Shown here piece after piece: positions 1 through 14,993 of a stretch of 64,000 nt of DNA. This DNA is from Paramyrothecium sp. XJ0827 (taxonomy: Eukaryota > Ascomycota > Sordariomycetes > Hypocreales > Stachybotryaceae). Under the pieces are notes generated by a model that searched no databases, was not told the origin of the DNA, and was given only the letters and a program-made list of their open reading frames with translations. How positions within the stretch are numbered: the first letter of the stretch is position 1; each line of letters begins with the position of its first letter. Location: NCBI GenBank assembly GCA_020881915.1, contig JAJFPB010000002.1, forward strand, positions 3,472,001 to 3,536,000, in the 5' to 3' direction. The position numbers and the translations under genes were made by a program.

Positions 1-1520
1 TAATAATAATAGAAAATAAAGAAACTTTAAAGTATTTATAGTAATTATTAAGTTATTATAGTAATTACTTATATATTAGCTTATTTTCTTTATTAATAAA
101 AGTAAATCCTAAATTAATTCTAAATTATTAATTTATAGTATTTATAATTTAGTATAAAGCTATTTTAAATTAATTAGTTTTATATATATTATTAATATCT
201 AGAATCTCCAGAAATTACTTCTATATTTATTTATATTTTAAATATATCTAGAAAATAATAATTTTTTTAATTAATGTTATTAAAATAAATTCTATATTAA
301 ATTCTTTATATTTATAATAATCTAATTTATACTTATATTAGAATTAAATTACTAAGAATATTTCTTTTTAATACTTAATAATTATTATATAAGTCCTAAG
401 AAATAAAATATAATTTCTTTAGTTCTATATTATAAACTTAGTTTTCTATTTTATAAGTAATAAGACTATAATTATAAAAGAACTTAGTTTCTTTTTTTTC
501 TTTTTTTATTTACTTATAATAAATAATATAAACTAAAAGATCTATTAAAAGTAAATAATTATAATTATTATATATCTTATATATTTAAAAATAATTATTT
601 TTTTAGTAATACTAATAATAATATAAAATTTATAATACTTTAACTTATTTATATAGTATTTCCTTAAATCTGTACTTTATAATAACTATTTATTTTTTTT
701 ATTATATATTAACTTATAATATATTAGATACTTAATATTATTAAGTAAAATATAATTAAAGAATAATTTCTTTATAATTATAGTACTATTATAAAAAAAG
801 AAGTTCTATAAGAAATTAAATAGCTCTTTAAATATAAAATATTATTTAGATAATAGTAATAAAAAAAGTTTTTTAAAAATATATTATTAAATATTATTTT
901 ATATTTATTTTTAATTATAGTATTATTATAAATATTAATTAAAGTATCTTTAGAGATATTATACTTAATAAAATATTCTTTAAAATTAAATTTATTTTAG
1001 ATATTAAGAAAGCTATTTAATATTATATTTAAGATTTCTTTTTTATTATTTTCTTTAGTTATATTCTAGGAATTAATAATAAGAAATACTTATTAAAATT
1101 ATTAAATATATTTAATATATTCTTTAGTAGATTAATAAGATTAAATATATTAATTATAGCTTAGGCCTATATATCTAGAGCCCTTATAAGGAAATTAGTA
1201 ATACTAGAGGCCTAGAAGACTTATAGAGGTAATTATATTAAATTAGTAAAATAAGTATAATATTAGGTAATATAAATAAATACCTAAAAGATATTTTAGC
1301 TCTTAAGGAACTTAAATATAGTAGTAGCTATTAAATATAAGCTATAGTTTAATTTTAGGAATTTATTTTAGTATATTAAATAAAGAGAATATCTCTATAT
1401 ATTTATATAATATATATATAGTAATAGAGGCCCTTATATTAAATCTAGGGGCCCTAGTTATAAATCTATAATATATCTAGTAATTATAGTATATTTAATA
1501 ATATACTATAGTATAATATA
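1..1520. other. AT-rich stretch, no identifiable element
   Basis: No gene, terminal repeat or protein motif could be recognised here. The only better-preserved words lie around 1160-1330 and 1420-1460 (AGGCC, GGGGCC), which suggests another mutated repeat whose family I cannot name. Confidence 0.5.
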
Positions 1521-3432
1521 TATATATAATAAGTAATCTAATATAATAAGTAGCCTAAAAATCTTAATCCTTAAAATAAGAACCTTAATTAAAATACTAT
1601 AAATTATTTAATTAATTAAAACTAATTACTATATTTTTATTTAAAGATCTTTATTTCTATTTTATATATTTATATATTATAATTAGACTTATTATATATA
1701 TTATATTACTACTAAATTAATTACCTTAATTTTTCTTAATTATCTTACTTTAATAATTTAATTATTATTTATATATTTATATTTATTTGATTAATTAATA
1801 TTTATTTCTTTTTTATAATTATTATTTCTTTATTATATAAATATTTCTTTTTTTTAATATTAATTTAATATTTTATTTATTTCTTAAAGATTATAGATTT
1901 TAGTTTCTAATAATATTATTTTATATTAATTTATAAATAAATTTTTAAAGAATAAGTTTAAGGCCTTAATAATTAATACTAAAGAATTACTTTTATATCT
2001 TTTTATTTATTTTCTTATATATTTAAATTATGATTTTATTTTTTTAATTATTTTTAAAGTTCTTAAAGTCTAAAAAATAAATAACTTAAGTTTATTAATA
2101 ATAAAAATTAAAAATTATAATTAAATATTAAGCTTTAAAATTATATAAGTTATATTTCAAGAAGTAAATTTAATATTTTTAAAGTTTTTTAAAATATTTA
2201 ATTTAATTATAATAATTAAATATATAATATAAAAAATAAAAAAAATTTTAATTTTAAAAATATATATTATAAAGTATTTAATTAAAATATTTTATTTTTT
2301 AATTATTAATTTTCTTAAATAATTTGAAATATTTTATATTTAATAACTAAAGTAAATAAAATAAATAAAATAATATATAAAATATAATAATTTTATTTTT
2401 CTTATAAAAATCCTTAAAAGTAATAAAATAATAATTTTTATATTTATTAAGAATTAAAAAGTAATAAGAACTATTTAATTATTTAATTATATATTAATTA
2501 AAGTACTTTAATTATTTAAGATTAATTTTATTATTAATTTAATTATTTTTGGTAATTATAATAATTTAATTAATTAGGAAATTATTTTTATAATATTACT
2601 TTAAGAAATAATATTAGTTTATAATAATAATAAATAGTAATAATACTTACTTTTTAATATTAATTAATTTAATTATTATAATTTATTTATAATTCTTAAA
2701 TTAGATCTTTTTAGAATTTATATATTTTTTATATTTATAATAATTATATTACTTATAATAATATTTATTATAAAATTAATTTTATTAAAGTTATATTAAT
2801 TATTTAATTTAATATTATACTTTATAATTATATTTTTTATAAATAAGAATTATATATTTATTATAATTAGATTTTTATATTTAGTTCTTTAGTAATTATA
2901 TTTATAAAAAAATATTTTAAACTTTAATTATTACTTAATAAAATTTAAGATCTAATATAATTTAATAGAAGATATTTCTTATTTAGTAAGTAATTAATTA
3001 ATTATATTTTTAATACTATAAAGCTAAAGAAAAAAATCTTATAGATCTAAATTAAGAATATATTAAATTATTAATTATTTCTTAATATTAAATAATTTAT
3101 ATAAATTAGCTATAATATTATATTAAGTTTATATTCTTTATTAGTAGTACCTTAGTATTTTCTAAGATATCTTATAAATAGCTATAATATATTATAGGCT
3201 TAATTTTAGATCTCTTTAAAGGGCATAAAGTCAGGCTTGGGAAACTAGTTAACTAATTAACTAATAACTAATTTTCCCAAGCCTGGCATAAAGTATAAAA
3301 ATAATATTAGTTTTTTAAATTAAGTTTAATATTACTAGTTATAGTAAATTATTTAATTAAATAATTAGGATATAAGATAAGGGATTTCTAGCCTACTTAT
3401 TATATTAGGTTACTTATTATATATATATATTA
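1521..3432 (-). mobile_element. Fot1/pogo-like DNA transposon relic, copy 1
   Basis: About 1.9 kb bounded by inverted ends of some 45 bp: AATAAGTAATCTAATATAAT near 1528 on the left, and its complement near 3385-3425 on the right. Read on the minus strand, roughly 2560 down to 1950, the degraded translation keeps the layout of a Fot1/pogo DDE transposase C-terminus. A segment resembling ..FKDFYKKNKII.. is followed by a run at the place of the PPHSSHLLQPLD motif, and then a block like the family's N-I..GFR..G..PFNP ending. Many stops are present, so it is dead. The size agrees with Fot1 (about 1.9 kb). A 54-bp hAT-type element has inserted at 3232. The exact ends are blurred by flanking TA repeats. 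Confidence 0.62.
3232..3285. mobile_element. 54-bp palindromic hAT-type miniature element
   Basis: The ends are CAGGCTTGGGAAA and TTTTCCCAAGCCTG around a TTAACTAA-rich core, so the whole unit can fold into a hairpin. It is flanked by the direct repeat GCATAAAGT (3223-3231 and 3286-3294; 9 bp, or 8 bp if one terminal G belongs to the element). The neighbouring Fot1-like fragment at 3433-3868 lacks the insertion (GGGCTTAAACTATAAGAA at the matching site), which gives an empty-site comparison. Confidence 0.85.
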
Positions 3433-3868
3433 TTTTAAGTTCTAATTACTACTTAATAAAATTTAAGGCCTAGTTTAGCTTAATAGGAGGTATCTCTTAC
3501 TTAGTAAGTAATTAATTAATTATATCTTTAATACTATAAAGCTAAGAAGAAAATCCTTATAGATTTAAGTTAAGAATATATTAAATTATTATTTATTTCT
3601 TAAGATTAAATAATTTATATAAATTAGTTATAATATTATATTAAATCTATATTCCCTACTAGTAGTGCCCTAGTATTTTCTAAGGTATTTTATAAATAGC
3701 TATAGTATATTATAGGCTTAATTTTAGGTCTCTTTAAAGGGCTTAAACTATAAGAATAATATTAGTCTCTTAAATTAAGTTTAATATTATTAGTTATAGT
3801 AAATTATTTAATTAAATAATTAAGATATAAGGTAAGGGATTTCTAGGCCACTTATTATATATATATAT
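3433..3868 (-). mobile_element. Fot1/pogo-like fragment (truncated second copy)
   Basis: This repeats the right-hand 440 bp of the preceding element, including the terminal GCCACTTATTATATATAT, but without the miniature insertion. It begins directly beyond the end of copy 1 and joins the truncated hAT copy at about 3868. Differences from copy 1 are almost entirely C/T and G/A, as expected for independent RIP of two copies. Confidence 0.65.
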
Positions 3869-5045
3869 TACCTATTACTACTCTATAATAAAGGGAGAAT
3901 AGAAAACTTACCTTAAAATAGTAAATTCTATAATACTAGAATAAGGGAATAAAGTAAATAGGAATTCCTTATAGATATTAAGGCCTATATAAGCCTCTTG
4001 AAGGTTATTAAAGCCTATATAATAGTTAGCTATATATATATATATATGTATATATATAAATAATATAATAAAATTAATAACTTACTTATAAGCTTATAAT
4101 ATAAGGTAAAATCACTATCTAGGAAAATAGTAATAATTCCTAGATAGGAAGCCCCTATATTTAAAGACTATATATTAAATATAAGGGAAAATACCCCATT
4201 AGTTTAAATATTATCTTTAAATTAGCTATTTAGGGCCCTAAGGCCCTTTTTAAAGGTATTAAATAGTAATAATTATATTCTCTACCTATTAATAATAGGG
4301 GCCTTATTATATTATATATTTATATATATATTATATGTATATTATATATATAATAGAAAATAAATAATAATATAAATAAATAGAAATCCTTACTTATTTA
4401 TTATAATAGGATAATAGGCTTTAAAAAGCCGGCGAATCTATTATATTAAAAGATATATTATTTTCTATAAGAAATTTAGGACCTTATTAAGGGCTTCCTT
4501 TTTAGAAAATTAATTTACTATAGCTATAATATCCCTAGGGCATTTACTAGGGATTTAAGGTATTATAGAGCTAGTAGTAGTTACACTTAAAAGGTCGGCT
4601 TCTATATTAAATTAGTATATATATATATTATAAGATATATATTATATATAAAATAAGGAAAATAGAATATAACTTACTTATTTTTCTAACTAATTCTGAT
4701 TTTTTATTAAAAGTAATTTTAGTATATTTATTTTAATAATACTAAGCTAAATTAGGGTAACTAGTAGTTATTTTACCAGCTTTATAAGTAGCCTTAAATT
4801 CGCATCTATATATATAAGAAAATAAAGAACTTATATAGTATATTTATATAGGATTTCCCTTTCCTTATTATCTCTATAAGGTAATAGGGTCCTAGTAAAT
4901 AGGTTATTTATAAAAGTATAAGCTAATATTAGCCCTAGTTATATTTAGAGTAAAAAAAGGTAGCTACAGTAGCTACTAAGCTACTAGTAGATGTAGGGGC
5001 CCTAGGGGTCTCTTCTAAATCCCTACTAGAATTAAATTCTATAAG

Positions 5046-5186
5046 TGTCATGCATCGTGGCAAGAAAATGGGATATAAAAAGCTTAATCTATTCTCTATC
5101 TATGGAGAACTGGCTATAAACTATATAGGAAGCTAATATAAGCCTAATAGCTTATAATATATTATATAATATATTATTATATATTA
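5046..5186 (-). repeat. LTR of Gypsy element (biological 3' LTR)
   Basis: A 141-bp repeat starting TGTCATGCAT. It aligns without gaps to 14423-14563. About 17 positions differ and all are transitions, so the two LTRs diverged by RIP rather than by ordinary mutation. The 3' terminal dinucleotide reads TA where CA is usual. Confidence 0.88.
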
Positions 5187-8100
5187 GTTACCCCTCCTTA
5201 AAAATAACTATATTCTTATAGTAAGAAGTAAAGCTATAAAGGTATATCTATATATACTTAAGGTACCTATTTATACTTATATCCTTAAGATATATTAATT
5301 ATTAACTACCTTAATAATATTATTACTTTTCTTATAGCTATTATTCTAGGTCCTATTAATAAATTAATTATTATTATATCTATAATACTTAGTATTCTTA
5401 TTCTTAAGGTAGATTACTATAAAGTTAATTACCTTATTAGCTTAGGTATATACCTTAATAAAGAACTTACTAGATTTATTTATTATAAGTAATCTATTAG
5501 TAAGGCCTCTAATAGTACTAGTAAACTTAGTTATAGTAAAGTAAGTCTTATAAATAAAGGTATTAATATCCTTAATATATCTACCTAGGTATTAATAAAA
5601 TATAAGATTATTTTAAATATTATTATAGGCTATATATTTCTTATAACTATTATAATTAGGTACTTTATTAAGGACTATAAAGGAATTACTTACTAATAAT
5701 CTCTTATAGTACTAAATAATAACCTAGATTTTATTAATAATACTTTTAGTAAAGAAACTACTATAAATATCTATTTTATAGTTATATAAGTTAAAAATAC
5801 CTAATAATTAACTAGTTTATTAGGCTATAAAGATATAGGCTAATTTATTAAATAGATCTATATACTATTAGTATTAGGTATTTATATATATATTTTATAC
5901 TAGTAGTAGATTCTATATTAGATTCTCTAATTTAATAATATTCTTCTAGGTATTATACTTATTAGTAAGTAAAATAATAGATTAATATATATTAAGTAAT
6001 ATTATAGTAGAGAATTAGATTTACTAATATTTACCTATTAAGTTACTATTAGTACTTAATCTCTTATATATTCCTAATATTAATATAGTAAGTAATATCT
6101 CTAGGAGAAGAGATATAAAATATAAAGCCTTAATAAATAATCCCCCTTTTCTAGGGCTCCTAATAAATATATTATTTATTATAATAGGTACTAATATATT
6201 ATATTATTATTCTTTAGTTCTTACTTTATTAAAGTAGATCTATAAATTAAATACTAGTATTACTATAATATTTACTATATTTATAATATTTATATTAATT
6301 AGCTTTAAGCTACTTCTATCCTTTAATATAAATCCTCTTAATATATTTCTAATATATTATATTAAAGTTTTATAAAGTATTACTTATACTTAGGCTTATA
6401 TAGTCTATTAGGCTTAAATTATTTCTAATTTATTATTTTTATTATTAAGAACTATTTAATTACTAGATTTAGGCTTATATTATTTATTATCTAGTCTAAG
6501 AGAGAAGATTAAAATAATACTAAGCTTTCTATACTTATTATAGAATATAATAAGGCCTTAATATATACCTAATATTATTTATATAATAATATAGTAGATT
6601 ATAGTAGGCTTCTTCTACTTATCTTTAATATATTAAATTATTTTATATATCTTAGGATTATTAAATACTAATTTAAATACCTTATAATACTTCTACTAAA
6701 TAAGTCTATAGAGCTCCTAGGCTATTTCCTATAATATATTATTAAGGATATAATTATAGGTCTTAATAGCTTTTTATATATTATTAGCTTAGTTTTTCTT
6801 ATAACTTAAGTTAGTAAATTAGAATTAAGATTTTTTTTTTCCCTTAAATATAGAAATAGTAATTTATAGTAATATTATTTTAATATTTAAAGTAACTATA
6901 TTATTATTTAAAATAAATTATAATATTAGTTAGAGGTACTTAATACTTTAAAGTAGATAATTAATACTATATATTTAATAGATCTAGGTAGGTAGGCTAA
7001 GATTATTACTCTATTAATAGAAATAATATAAGTATAGGATATTATAAATATAAGGAATAGTAAAAGTAAGTTTTTTTTTCTTATAGTTATTTTAAAGTTA
7101 TATATAAATTATTACTAGCTAATAGCTAGTATACTAGGCTAGTAAATAATTAGAAATTAATTATTTATTATTAGTTATCTTATATAATAAGATATTATAT
7201 TTTAGTTTATTTATAAAGATCCTAAATATTAAACTTATTTATAAGCTTTTTTATATTAATAATTAATAAATCCTTATTATATTATTTATTATTCTCTATA
7301 ATATATCCTATTTATTATATATAGTACTAAGTATAGCTACTAAATATATACTTAACTACTAAGTACTTAATCTTAAATAATTTCTATTTATTATTATTAC
7401 CTTTAATATATATTAATTCCCTCTAGTTTTATATAGGCCTATAAAAAGGGTCTTTATTCTATAGTATAGTATTAAATTAAAGTATAGATACTATAAAATA
7501 TATTTTCTAGTAATTAAGTAGTTATAACTAATATATATAAGTCCTAATATATTTAAGAATTAGTAGTAATCTAATTCTCTAGATCTTATATTTTCTTAAC
7601 TACCCTAGAATAATATATTTATTATATAACTATAAGTAAGCTTAATTATTTACCTTAAATATTAAAAGGTAGTACTTAGTATTAAATAATCTTTTATAAT
7701 ATACTATAATAAAGTTAAGACTAAGTTAAGCTTCTTTTTAGAAATTTAATTATAATATATTTAAGGCCTTTAAAATCTTTATTTTCTTATTAAGTAAGGC
7801 CTTAAGTAATAATAGTAGTATTAATAAATAGAAGTTAAATACTATCTTATTTAGTATTATATTAATTACTAGAATATAAATATTATTTATTATTAACTAA
7901 ATTACTAGTAAGGCTACTAGCTAGTATTTATTAAAATTAATTAAAAAGAAGAAATATAGTACTTCCTCTATAATTTAATTTATAGACTTAGCTTAATTAT
8001 TACTAAATAAATACTATATAATTATAAATATTAGTTATATATTAAGAAAGTAGAATATTTCTCTTTAAAAGTTATTTAATTATTTATAATCCCTATTTAA

Positions 8101-9649
8101 TATAATAATTTTTAATATACTTTAGTTAATAAGTAATTAAAATTTAAAAATTACTTAGGCCTAATCCTAAGCTAAATAAGTACTATAACTAGAAATAAAG
8201 GCCCTCTTCTTTAATACTTTATATATTATTATAAGTATTATATTATAGAAATTATAGCTAGATTAATAAAATATATTACCTTCTACCTTTATTATAGATA
8301 AGCTAATAATAAAGTCTATTATCTATATTAGAAGTAATATAAATAATAAGAAAATAAAATATAAATTACTATATAGTAGCTACCTTAATTTTTTAGTATT
8401 ATTATATATATAATACTTAATATATACCTTAATTTTCTATAATATATTAAGAAAGGTAAATCTATTTAATTCTTATTAAGTCTACTTCTCTCTAAAGTAC
8501 TAAGAATTATATATTAAAGCTAATATTATTTTTATTAATTTATATAGAATATAAAAGTACTTAATATTATTATAAGTAATATTATATAATAAGTTATCCT
8601 TAAGTATAAATCTTAATCTAAGGTAAAATATAACCCTATTATTAGATATTATTACTAGTAGTTCTATAAGCTAATTTATTATAAGTATATATTTCTAATC
8701 TATTTTATAACTATTAATAATATCTTATTAAAGTATATTCTTAACTATAACTTCTAATATAATATAAGCTATATTATCTAATATCCTAGGTATATTTACT
8801 AATATATTATTATATATTATAGCCTTAGTCTCTACTATATTATTAATATAGGGGAGTTATAAGAGAGTATTAAGTAGTATATTAAGTTCTTTTTTATATA
8901 AATTATATTTAGTAGGAATTAAGAAAGGTAATTACTTAATATAATTAGGTAGTTATTTATTTTAATAATATCTAATATTATTATTAATTACTATTAAATA
9001 ATTAGTTTAGTAGCTATATAATCTATTAGTATAATAGTATATAACTTTATATTATAAAATAATAATTTATTCTTTTATATAAGCTATACTAAGTAAGTAA
9101 TCTTAAGTTCTATAAATTAGTAATTCTATTTTATAGGATTTAAAACCTTACTTTAGAAACTAATATAATTAATAAGGTTTTTATTAAGAGAGCCTATTAT
9201 ATTATTATAATTAAAGATACCTCTATAATAAAATATAGTAGCTTTAAAACCCTATTTCTTAAATATATTTATCTTAGTAAATAACTAATAGTTATTTAAT
9301 AAATAAACTAATTTTATTTTAAAATAAATAATTAAATTATCCTAAAGTAAAGTAAATATCTTATACTTAAATTTACTTATATCTTCTATACTTATTCTTA
9401 TTATAAAGACTTAATACTTAGCTCTAGATATTCTAGTATTCTATTAGGCCTCTATAAGTAGATAAGTTTTTTTTTTAATTAATAGCTAGATCTTCTATAT
9501 ATATAATAAAATAAAGTTCCTAATTTAATTAGTAGTACTATAATATATCTCTAAGTATTTTAATATAGTAGGGAATAATTACTTTATTAGGGCTTTAATC
9601 TAATTCTCTATTAGAAATATATCTTTATTATTTACCCTATAGCCTAGAA

Positions 9650-10120
9650 GTAATACTAATATAAAACTAATAAATAACTTATTTAGTAATAATTATAGGC
9701 CAAGGCTCTAGAAGAGGCTAAGTATAATCTTAAGGTACTTTATATAATTCTTAAGTATTACTAAAAAAATAATAATATTATTAATATATATATAAGTATA
9801 TATATAGTATTTAAGGAGTTATTAATTTATTTAGTATTATATATAAGCTAGGGAGTTCTAAAATCCTATTAAGACTATATTTAATATCTTAAGTCTATAA
9901 TATATAGTAACTATAAGCTTCTTATAGTAATTAAAATAAATAAGAAATTAATAAAAGAAAAGTCTTATATTAATTACACTAATATACCCTACCCTATCTA
10001 ATACCTTAATTAGTTTCTTCTACTAGGGTAGGGGATATATATTTAGTATTATTATATTATTAAGGCTATATAAATTAATTATAATATATCCTTTTATTTT
10101 ACTTTTAACTTTCTACTATA
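9650..10120 (-). pseudogene. Gypsy reverse transcriptase relic
   Basis: One minus-strand frame, interrupted by stops, holds consecutive reverse transcriptase blocks in the right order. A NIYPLP segment is followed by RVGYISVINIRLFFY, the region carrying the first catalytic aspartate (here N). Then come an IGF-NSLAYI segment, YIYINNIIIF at the place of the Y-x-D-D box (both aspartates read as N, expected from G to A mutation), and a SFISFILVLLLG segment matching the end of the palm domain. The order and spacing match fungal Ty3/Gypsy polymerases. The catalytic residues are lost, so no activity is expected. Confidence 0.85.
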
Positions 10121-13100
10121 TTATAAATACTAGTATAGTAAAGGGTATTAGATATTATTAGAATAATATATAACCTATTTTATATAGGGGATTAAATATA
10201 TCTTTAATTACCTATTTATTCTTTAAGCTTACTAAATATAGCCTATAGCCTATTCTTCTACTTTACTATATATCTATTAAGTATATCTTTATTTATTTAT
10301 TTAATAATATATTAATAATATTATAGTTATATTATATATTAAATTACTATATAATATCTATTAATAGCTTCTTTACTTAAGGGATCTTAGTATTAATATA
10401 AACTCTATTATTTAATTTTACCTCCTTAGTTATAATTTATAATATATCTAATAATAGGTAGCCTATTTACCTTAGTAGACCTAGGTAGTCCTTACTTCTA
10501 TATTCTAGTTCTATATTAATAATATTACTAGTATTAATTAGATTTACTTAATATATATTACTACTATATATAACCTTATTACCTAATTAATTATATATCT
10601 TAGGTATTATAAGGAACTCTATAGTTTATATTACTAAGTTAGTTAATTTACTAAGAGTTATTTAGAAGGACTAGGTAGTATTATAATTAAATTCCTTAAT
10701 TATATCTAGCCTTGTATCTTACTTTAGATATAATAGTATATTACTAAAGTTAATTATTATAATATAAGAGAAGTTATATAATATTAGTAATATTATTATA
10801 TTAAAGTAATTTCTAGTTATTATAAAGAATTAATCTATTAGAAAATATAAGTCTTTAATAAGAACTTTATATATCTAATATAGTAGTAATATTATAGGCT
10901 ATATATTAATTATTTTATATCTAAGTTAGATTACTTCCTATATATAGAATTTTATAAATATATATAGTCCTTAATATAATTTAATAGTTATTATATTTTA
11001 ATAAAAGTTAAGTATAACTCTATAAGAATATAGCTATTTAATACCTAAAAGTATTTAAGATCTAAGGCCCTCTATTACCTATACCTTAATCTTAGTAATT
11101 AATTATATAGCCTTACTATTACTTAATATTATACTATATATATATATTATAAAGTAGGCTATTTTTTATAATATAATAATACCTTATAAACCCTTTATTA
11201 GTTAAGGTTTAATATTAAAATACTTAATACTTAGCTAAGTAACTAACTATACCTTATTTACTATAAATATAGAATATCTAGTATTTATAATAATTCTTAA
11301 TATATTAAATTAAAAAGAGAATATAAAGTAAGTATTAAATATAGTATATATATATATTAAGAATTATTTTAAATTAGATTCTTTATATATTAATTAAGCT
11401 ATAACTATAAGGGCCTAATTAATTACTAATTTATTTATAATATATAGGTATTTTAGCTTAGATCCTAAGTAATTAAAAAGTATTTAATATATTAAAAACT
11501 AGTTATAATATATATAGTATTTTAATTAATTATTATTAGGGACTACTTTATATACTTCTAATTTATATAAGTATTATTATAATATATTACTACTACTAAA
11601 CTTAAGGGAATAATATTAATAAATATATTAATTAAATAAAATAGGAATAATTTCTACTATAGCTATTCTAATATTATTACTATTAATATTATTAGGGAAT
11701 AAATTACTTAATACTATTTTATTATTATTTATATAAGTATATTCTAGATTATCTTTAAATATTTATAATATATCTTTATTATTAAAGGAAATAATAATAT
11801 TAATATTCTTTATTATTTAGATCTAATTAACTCTTCTTTTAAATTACCTAAACTATACTATTTAGTTCTATAATTTCTATTCTAGTATTATTATAATATT
11901 ATATTAGCTATTATCTCTCTTATTATACTATAGTATATTATTATAATATTTACTATTTACTAGAGCTATATATTAGTTATTAATATAATATATATCTTAT
12001 ACTTTACTATAATTAATAAATTACTAATTTACCTAATTACTAGTAAATTAATTCTACCTCTAATATACTTAATTATTAGTTTAATTCCCTAGTTAGGATT
12101 AATATAGGAATTAGACCTAATATTAATTTAATTAAGTATATTATTATTATTTATTAATAAAATATATATTATTTAATTTCTCTCTATTATAATATATATA
12201 TATTAATTCTAGTTAATTATATTAAGTATTAGCTTTCTTATTAATCTCTTAAAGCTATTTATATATATATATTTATAACTAAGGTTAGATAATTTCTATT
12301 TAAAGTTATAGATTAATATAGTTATAGATTTATATTATAATTACCTTATTATTTTTTATATAATATATTCTAGTAAGATAAGTAACTTATATAGTAAATA
12401 TATATATAAAGTTACTATAGTAATATTCTATTAAGCTAAATTAAAGGGCATTTAGCTCCCTCTAGGCTTTACTTATATCTATTTAGAATTACTTTATAAG
12501 TATATTAATCTAAAGTTATAGTAATAATCTATAATAATATATATACCTTTTCTCTTTTATAAGAGATCTTCTATATTAATTAAGAGCCTTACCTTAAAGT
12601 AATTATATTATTTACTTATATACCTAGTAATAGTAACCTATAGTTATAGTATCTTTAAGGGATTTAATAAATATAAATATATCTTAGAAGTAATATATTA
12701 TACTTTAGTAGAAGATATTTTCTTTTTCTTTAGTATTAAACTAGAAAATACTAATAATCTCTACTTTAAACTTAGATTTTAATAATCTACTAAACTTAAT
12801 ATTAGAATCTATATTTAATCTATATAAGTTATTACTTAGGAAGAAAAACTACTTTCTTTTAAAATAATTCTAGGAATATTATCTATATTTATTATAGTTA
12901 TATTAATTATATCTATTATTAAATAAGTTATTATTATTTAAGCTACTATATAGGTTATTATATTATTAATATTATTTATTATACTAATTAACTATTTAAG
13001 ATTATAATATTAGCTATTTATTATAATTATTATATATAGATTACTTATTATATTATATTTATAGGAGCTTAGATCTATAATACTATCTATAGTCTTATTT

Positions 13101-14282
13101 ATTAAGTTCCCTTAATTAATATAAAATAATTATTAGTTATTAAGGAGGTACTTCTTATATTAAATAATATTTATAGGTCTTATAATAATACTATTTATTA
13201 TTTAGTTTAGTAGATCTAGAATTCTATATACTAATAGAAATATACTTCCTAGCTTATTAGTTATTAAGCTATTACTAGAATTTATTAGGGGAAACTCCTT
13301 TATTACTAAGGGCTTATATTATATCTTATATTTAATACTTCCTATTATTTATTATTAATTAGATTAAATACCTAGATCCTCTCTTCTTAAGGTATATACC
13401 TACTATATTTAGGTAATAATCTCTAGATCTAATTCCTCTACTATCTATAGCTATTTAGGGCCTAAAGGGCTTATTAGTCTAGAAATTAATATTAGCTAGT
13501 CCCTATAGTATAATTATTAATAATAATAATTAGTAAGGTATAGGTAGATTTATTTTAAATAGTATAATAAGGGTTATAGATAATTATAGATCTACTTAGG
13601 TAATAACTATAGGAATATAATTAATTAATATTAGAGGTACTAGAATCTCTATTTACCTTATATTACTATAGTTCCTAGGTAGTTTTATAACTATTATTTA
13701 TTACTAATTATAAGTAGAAGCTACTAGCTCTTTCTTAATTATACCTTTTATAGTAAGTTATAGCTAAAATAATATTACTAGCTTACTTATAGATAATTAA
13801 TATAATTATTTACTTTACTTATACTTTTTAGTAAGTATAAATAAGTAAGGGATAGTAAATTACTATATTAAAGAAGTAGTAATATAATAGTAAAGTACTA
13901 ATTTATTTACTAAAGGATTAGAAAATAAGTTATATCTTTAGTAAATAATTAATTTAATAGCTTATATAGATTAAATAGTATTTAATACCTAATTAATAAT
14001 AGTATAGATTAATTATAAGTTATTCTATACTAGTAGGTATTTAGTATTAATTTAATAATTAATTTATAGGTATTAATTATTATAATTAATTAGAAAATAA
14101 ATATTTAATATATACTAATAGTTAAGGGTATAGTTAGGTAGAAAATACTCTAAAAAGTATAATAGCTAATATACTAAATATAGAATATCTATAAGTCTAT
14201 TTATTAATATAGGTTACTAAATAGTTAAGGTAGATAAACTAAATTAATAGGTTATTAGCTAATAAATAATAAGTAATAGGTT

Positions 14283-14351
14283 CTTAATAGATAGCAATTA
14301 ATAGATAGTAGTTAATAGATAGTAGTTAATAGATAGTATTTAATAGATAGT
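14283..14351. repeat. 16-bp tandem repeat inside the Gypsy leader
   Basis: About four and a half copies of a 16-bp unit (AGTTAATAGATAGT core). It lies just inside the biological 5' LTR, in what would be the untranslated leader. Confidence 0.75.
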
Positions 14352-14422
14352 TAAGGGCCTGCGACTTAACTTATAGTTAATAAGTAGTATAAAGCCTTTG
14401 TGGGAGTGTAATTACTACTAAT

Positions 14423-14563
14423 TATTATATATTGTGGCAAGAAAATAGGATATAAAAAGCTTGATCTGTTCTCTATCTATGGAGAACTGGCTATAAACTA
14501 TATAGGAAGCTAATGTAAGCCTAATAGCTTATGATATATTGTATGATGTATCGTTATGCATTA
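14423..14563 (-). repeat. LTR of Gypsy element (biological 5' LTR)
   Basis: The gap-free 141-bp partner of 5046-5186. Its first ten bases read TATTATATAT where the other LTR has TGTCATGCAT, which is four transitions; elsewhere this copy is the better preserved. It abuts the right-hand target duplication ATAAG. Confidence 0.88.
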
Positions 14564-14993
14564 ATAAGGGAAATAGTAGAGACCTCTATAGGATCTATAA
14601 TTAGCGAGATATTAGGTATAGAGGCCTTAGAGCCACTAATAGATTAAAGGTTATCTAAATAGTTAGATATATATAGAAAATAGGGTAGTTATAATAGATA
14701 GATAGTAGTAAAGTAAATAAATAGTTACTTATAAGAAAAGAATAGGATTTTTAGAGAGATATTAAGTCTTCTTTTATAGAAATTTCCTTCCTACTAATTC
14801 CTAGGAATTCCTTTCTCTTTAAAAATCAAGAATTTCCTGTAGATCTTTTCTTAACTAGGAATAAGTATATATTAAGATATATAATATATATATTATTAGT
14901 ATGTAGATTATTTCCTAATTAGGAAATTATATATATAATATTAAAATATAAACTATATTATAGTATTATATTATTTTTCTATATTTTTCTCTA

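Larger units (their letters stand above)
5046..14563 (-). mobile_element. Ty3/Gypsy LTR retrotransposon, RIP-degraded
   Basis: A 9,518-bp element with 141-bp direct terminal repeats and the 5-bp target duplication ATAAG (5041-5045 and 14564-14568). The other hAT copy has a single ATAAG at the corresponding site (reverse complement of 26923-26927), so the insertion is confirmed by an empty site. The coding strand is minus: reverse transcriptase motifs are read from 10120 down to 9650, and a purine tract (AAGGAGGGG on the minus strand, 5188-5200) sits against the left LTR, as a polypurine tract should. Stops throughout show that it is inactive. I could not place integrase, protease or gag with confidence. 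Confidence 0.88.
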
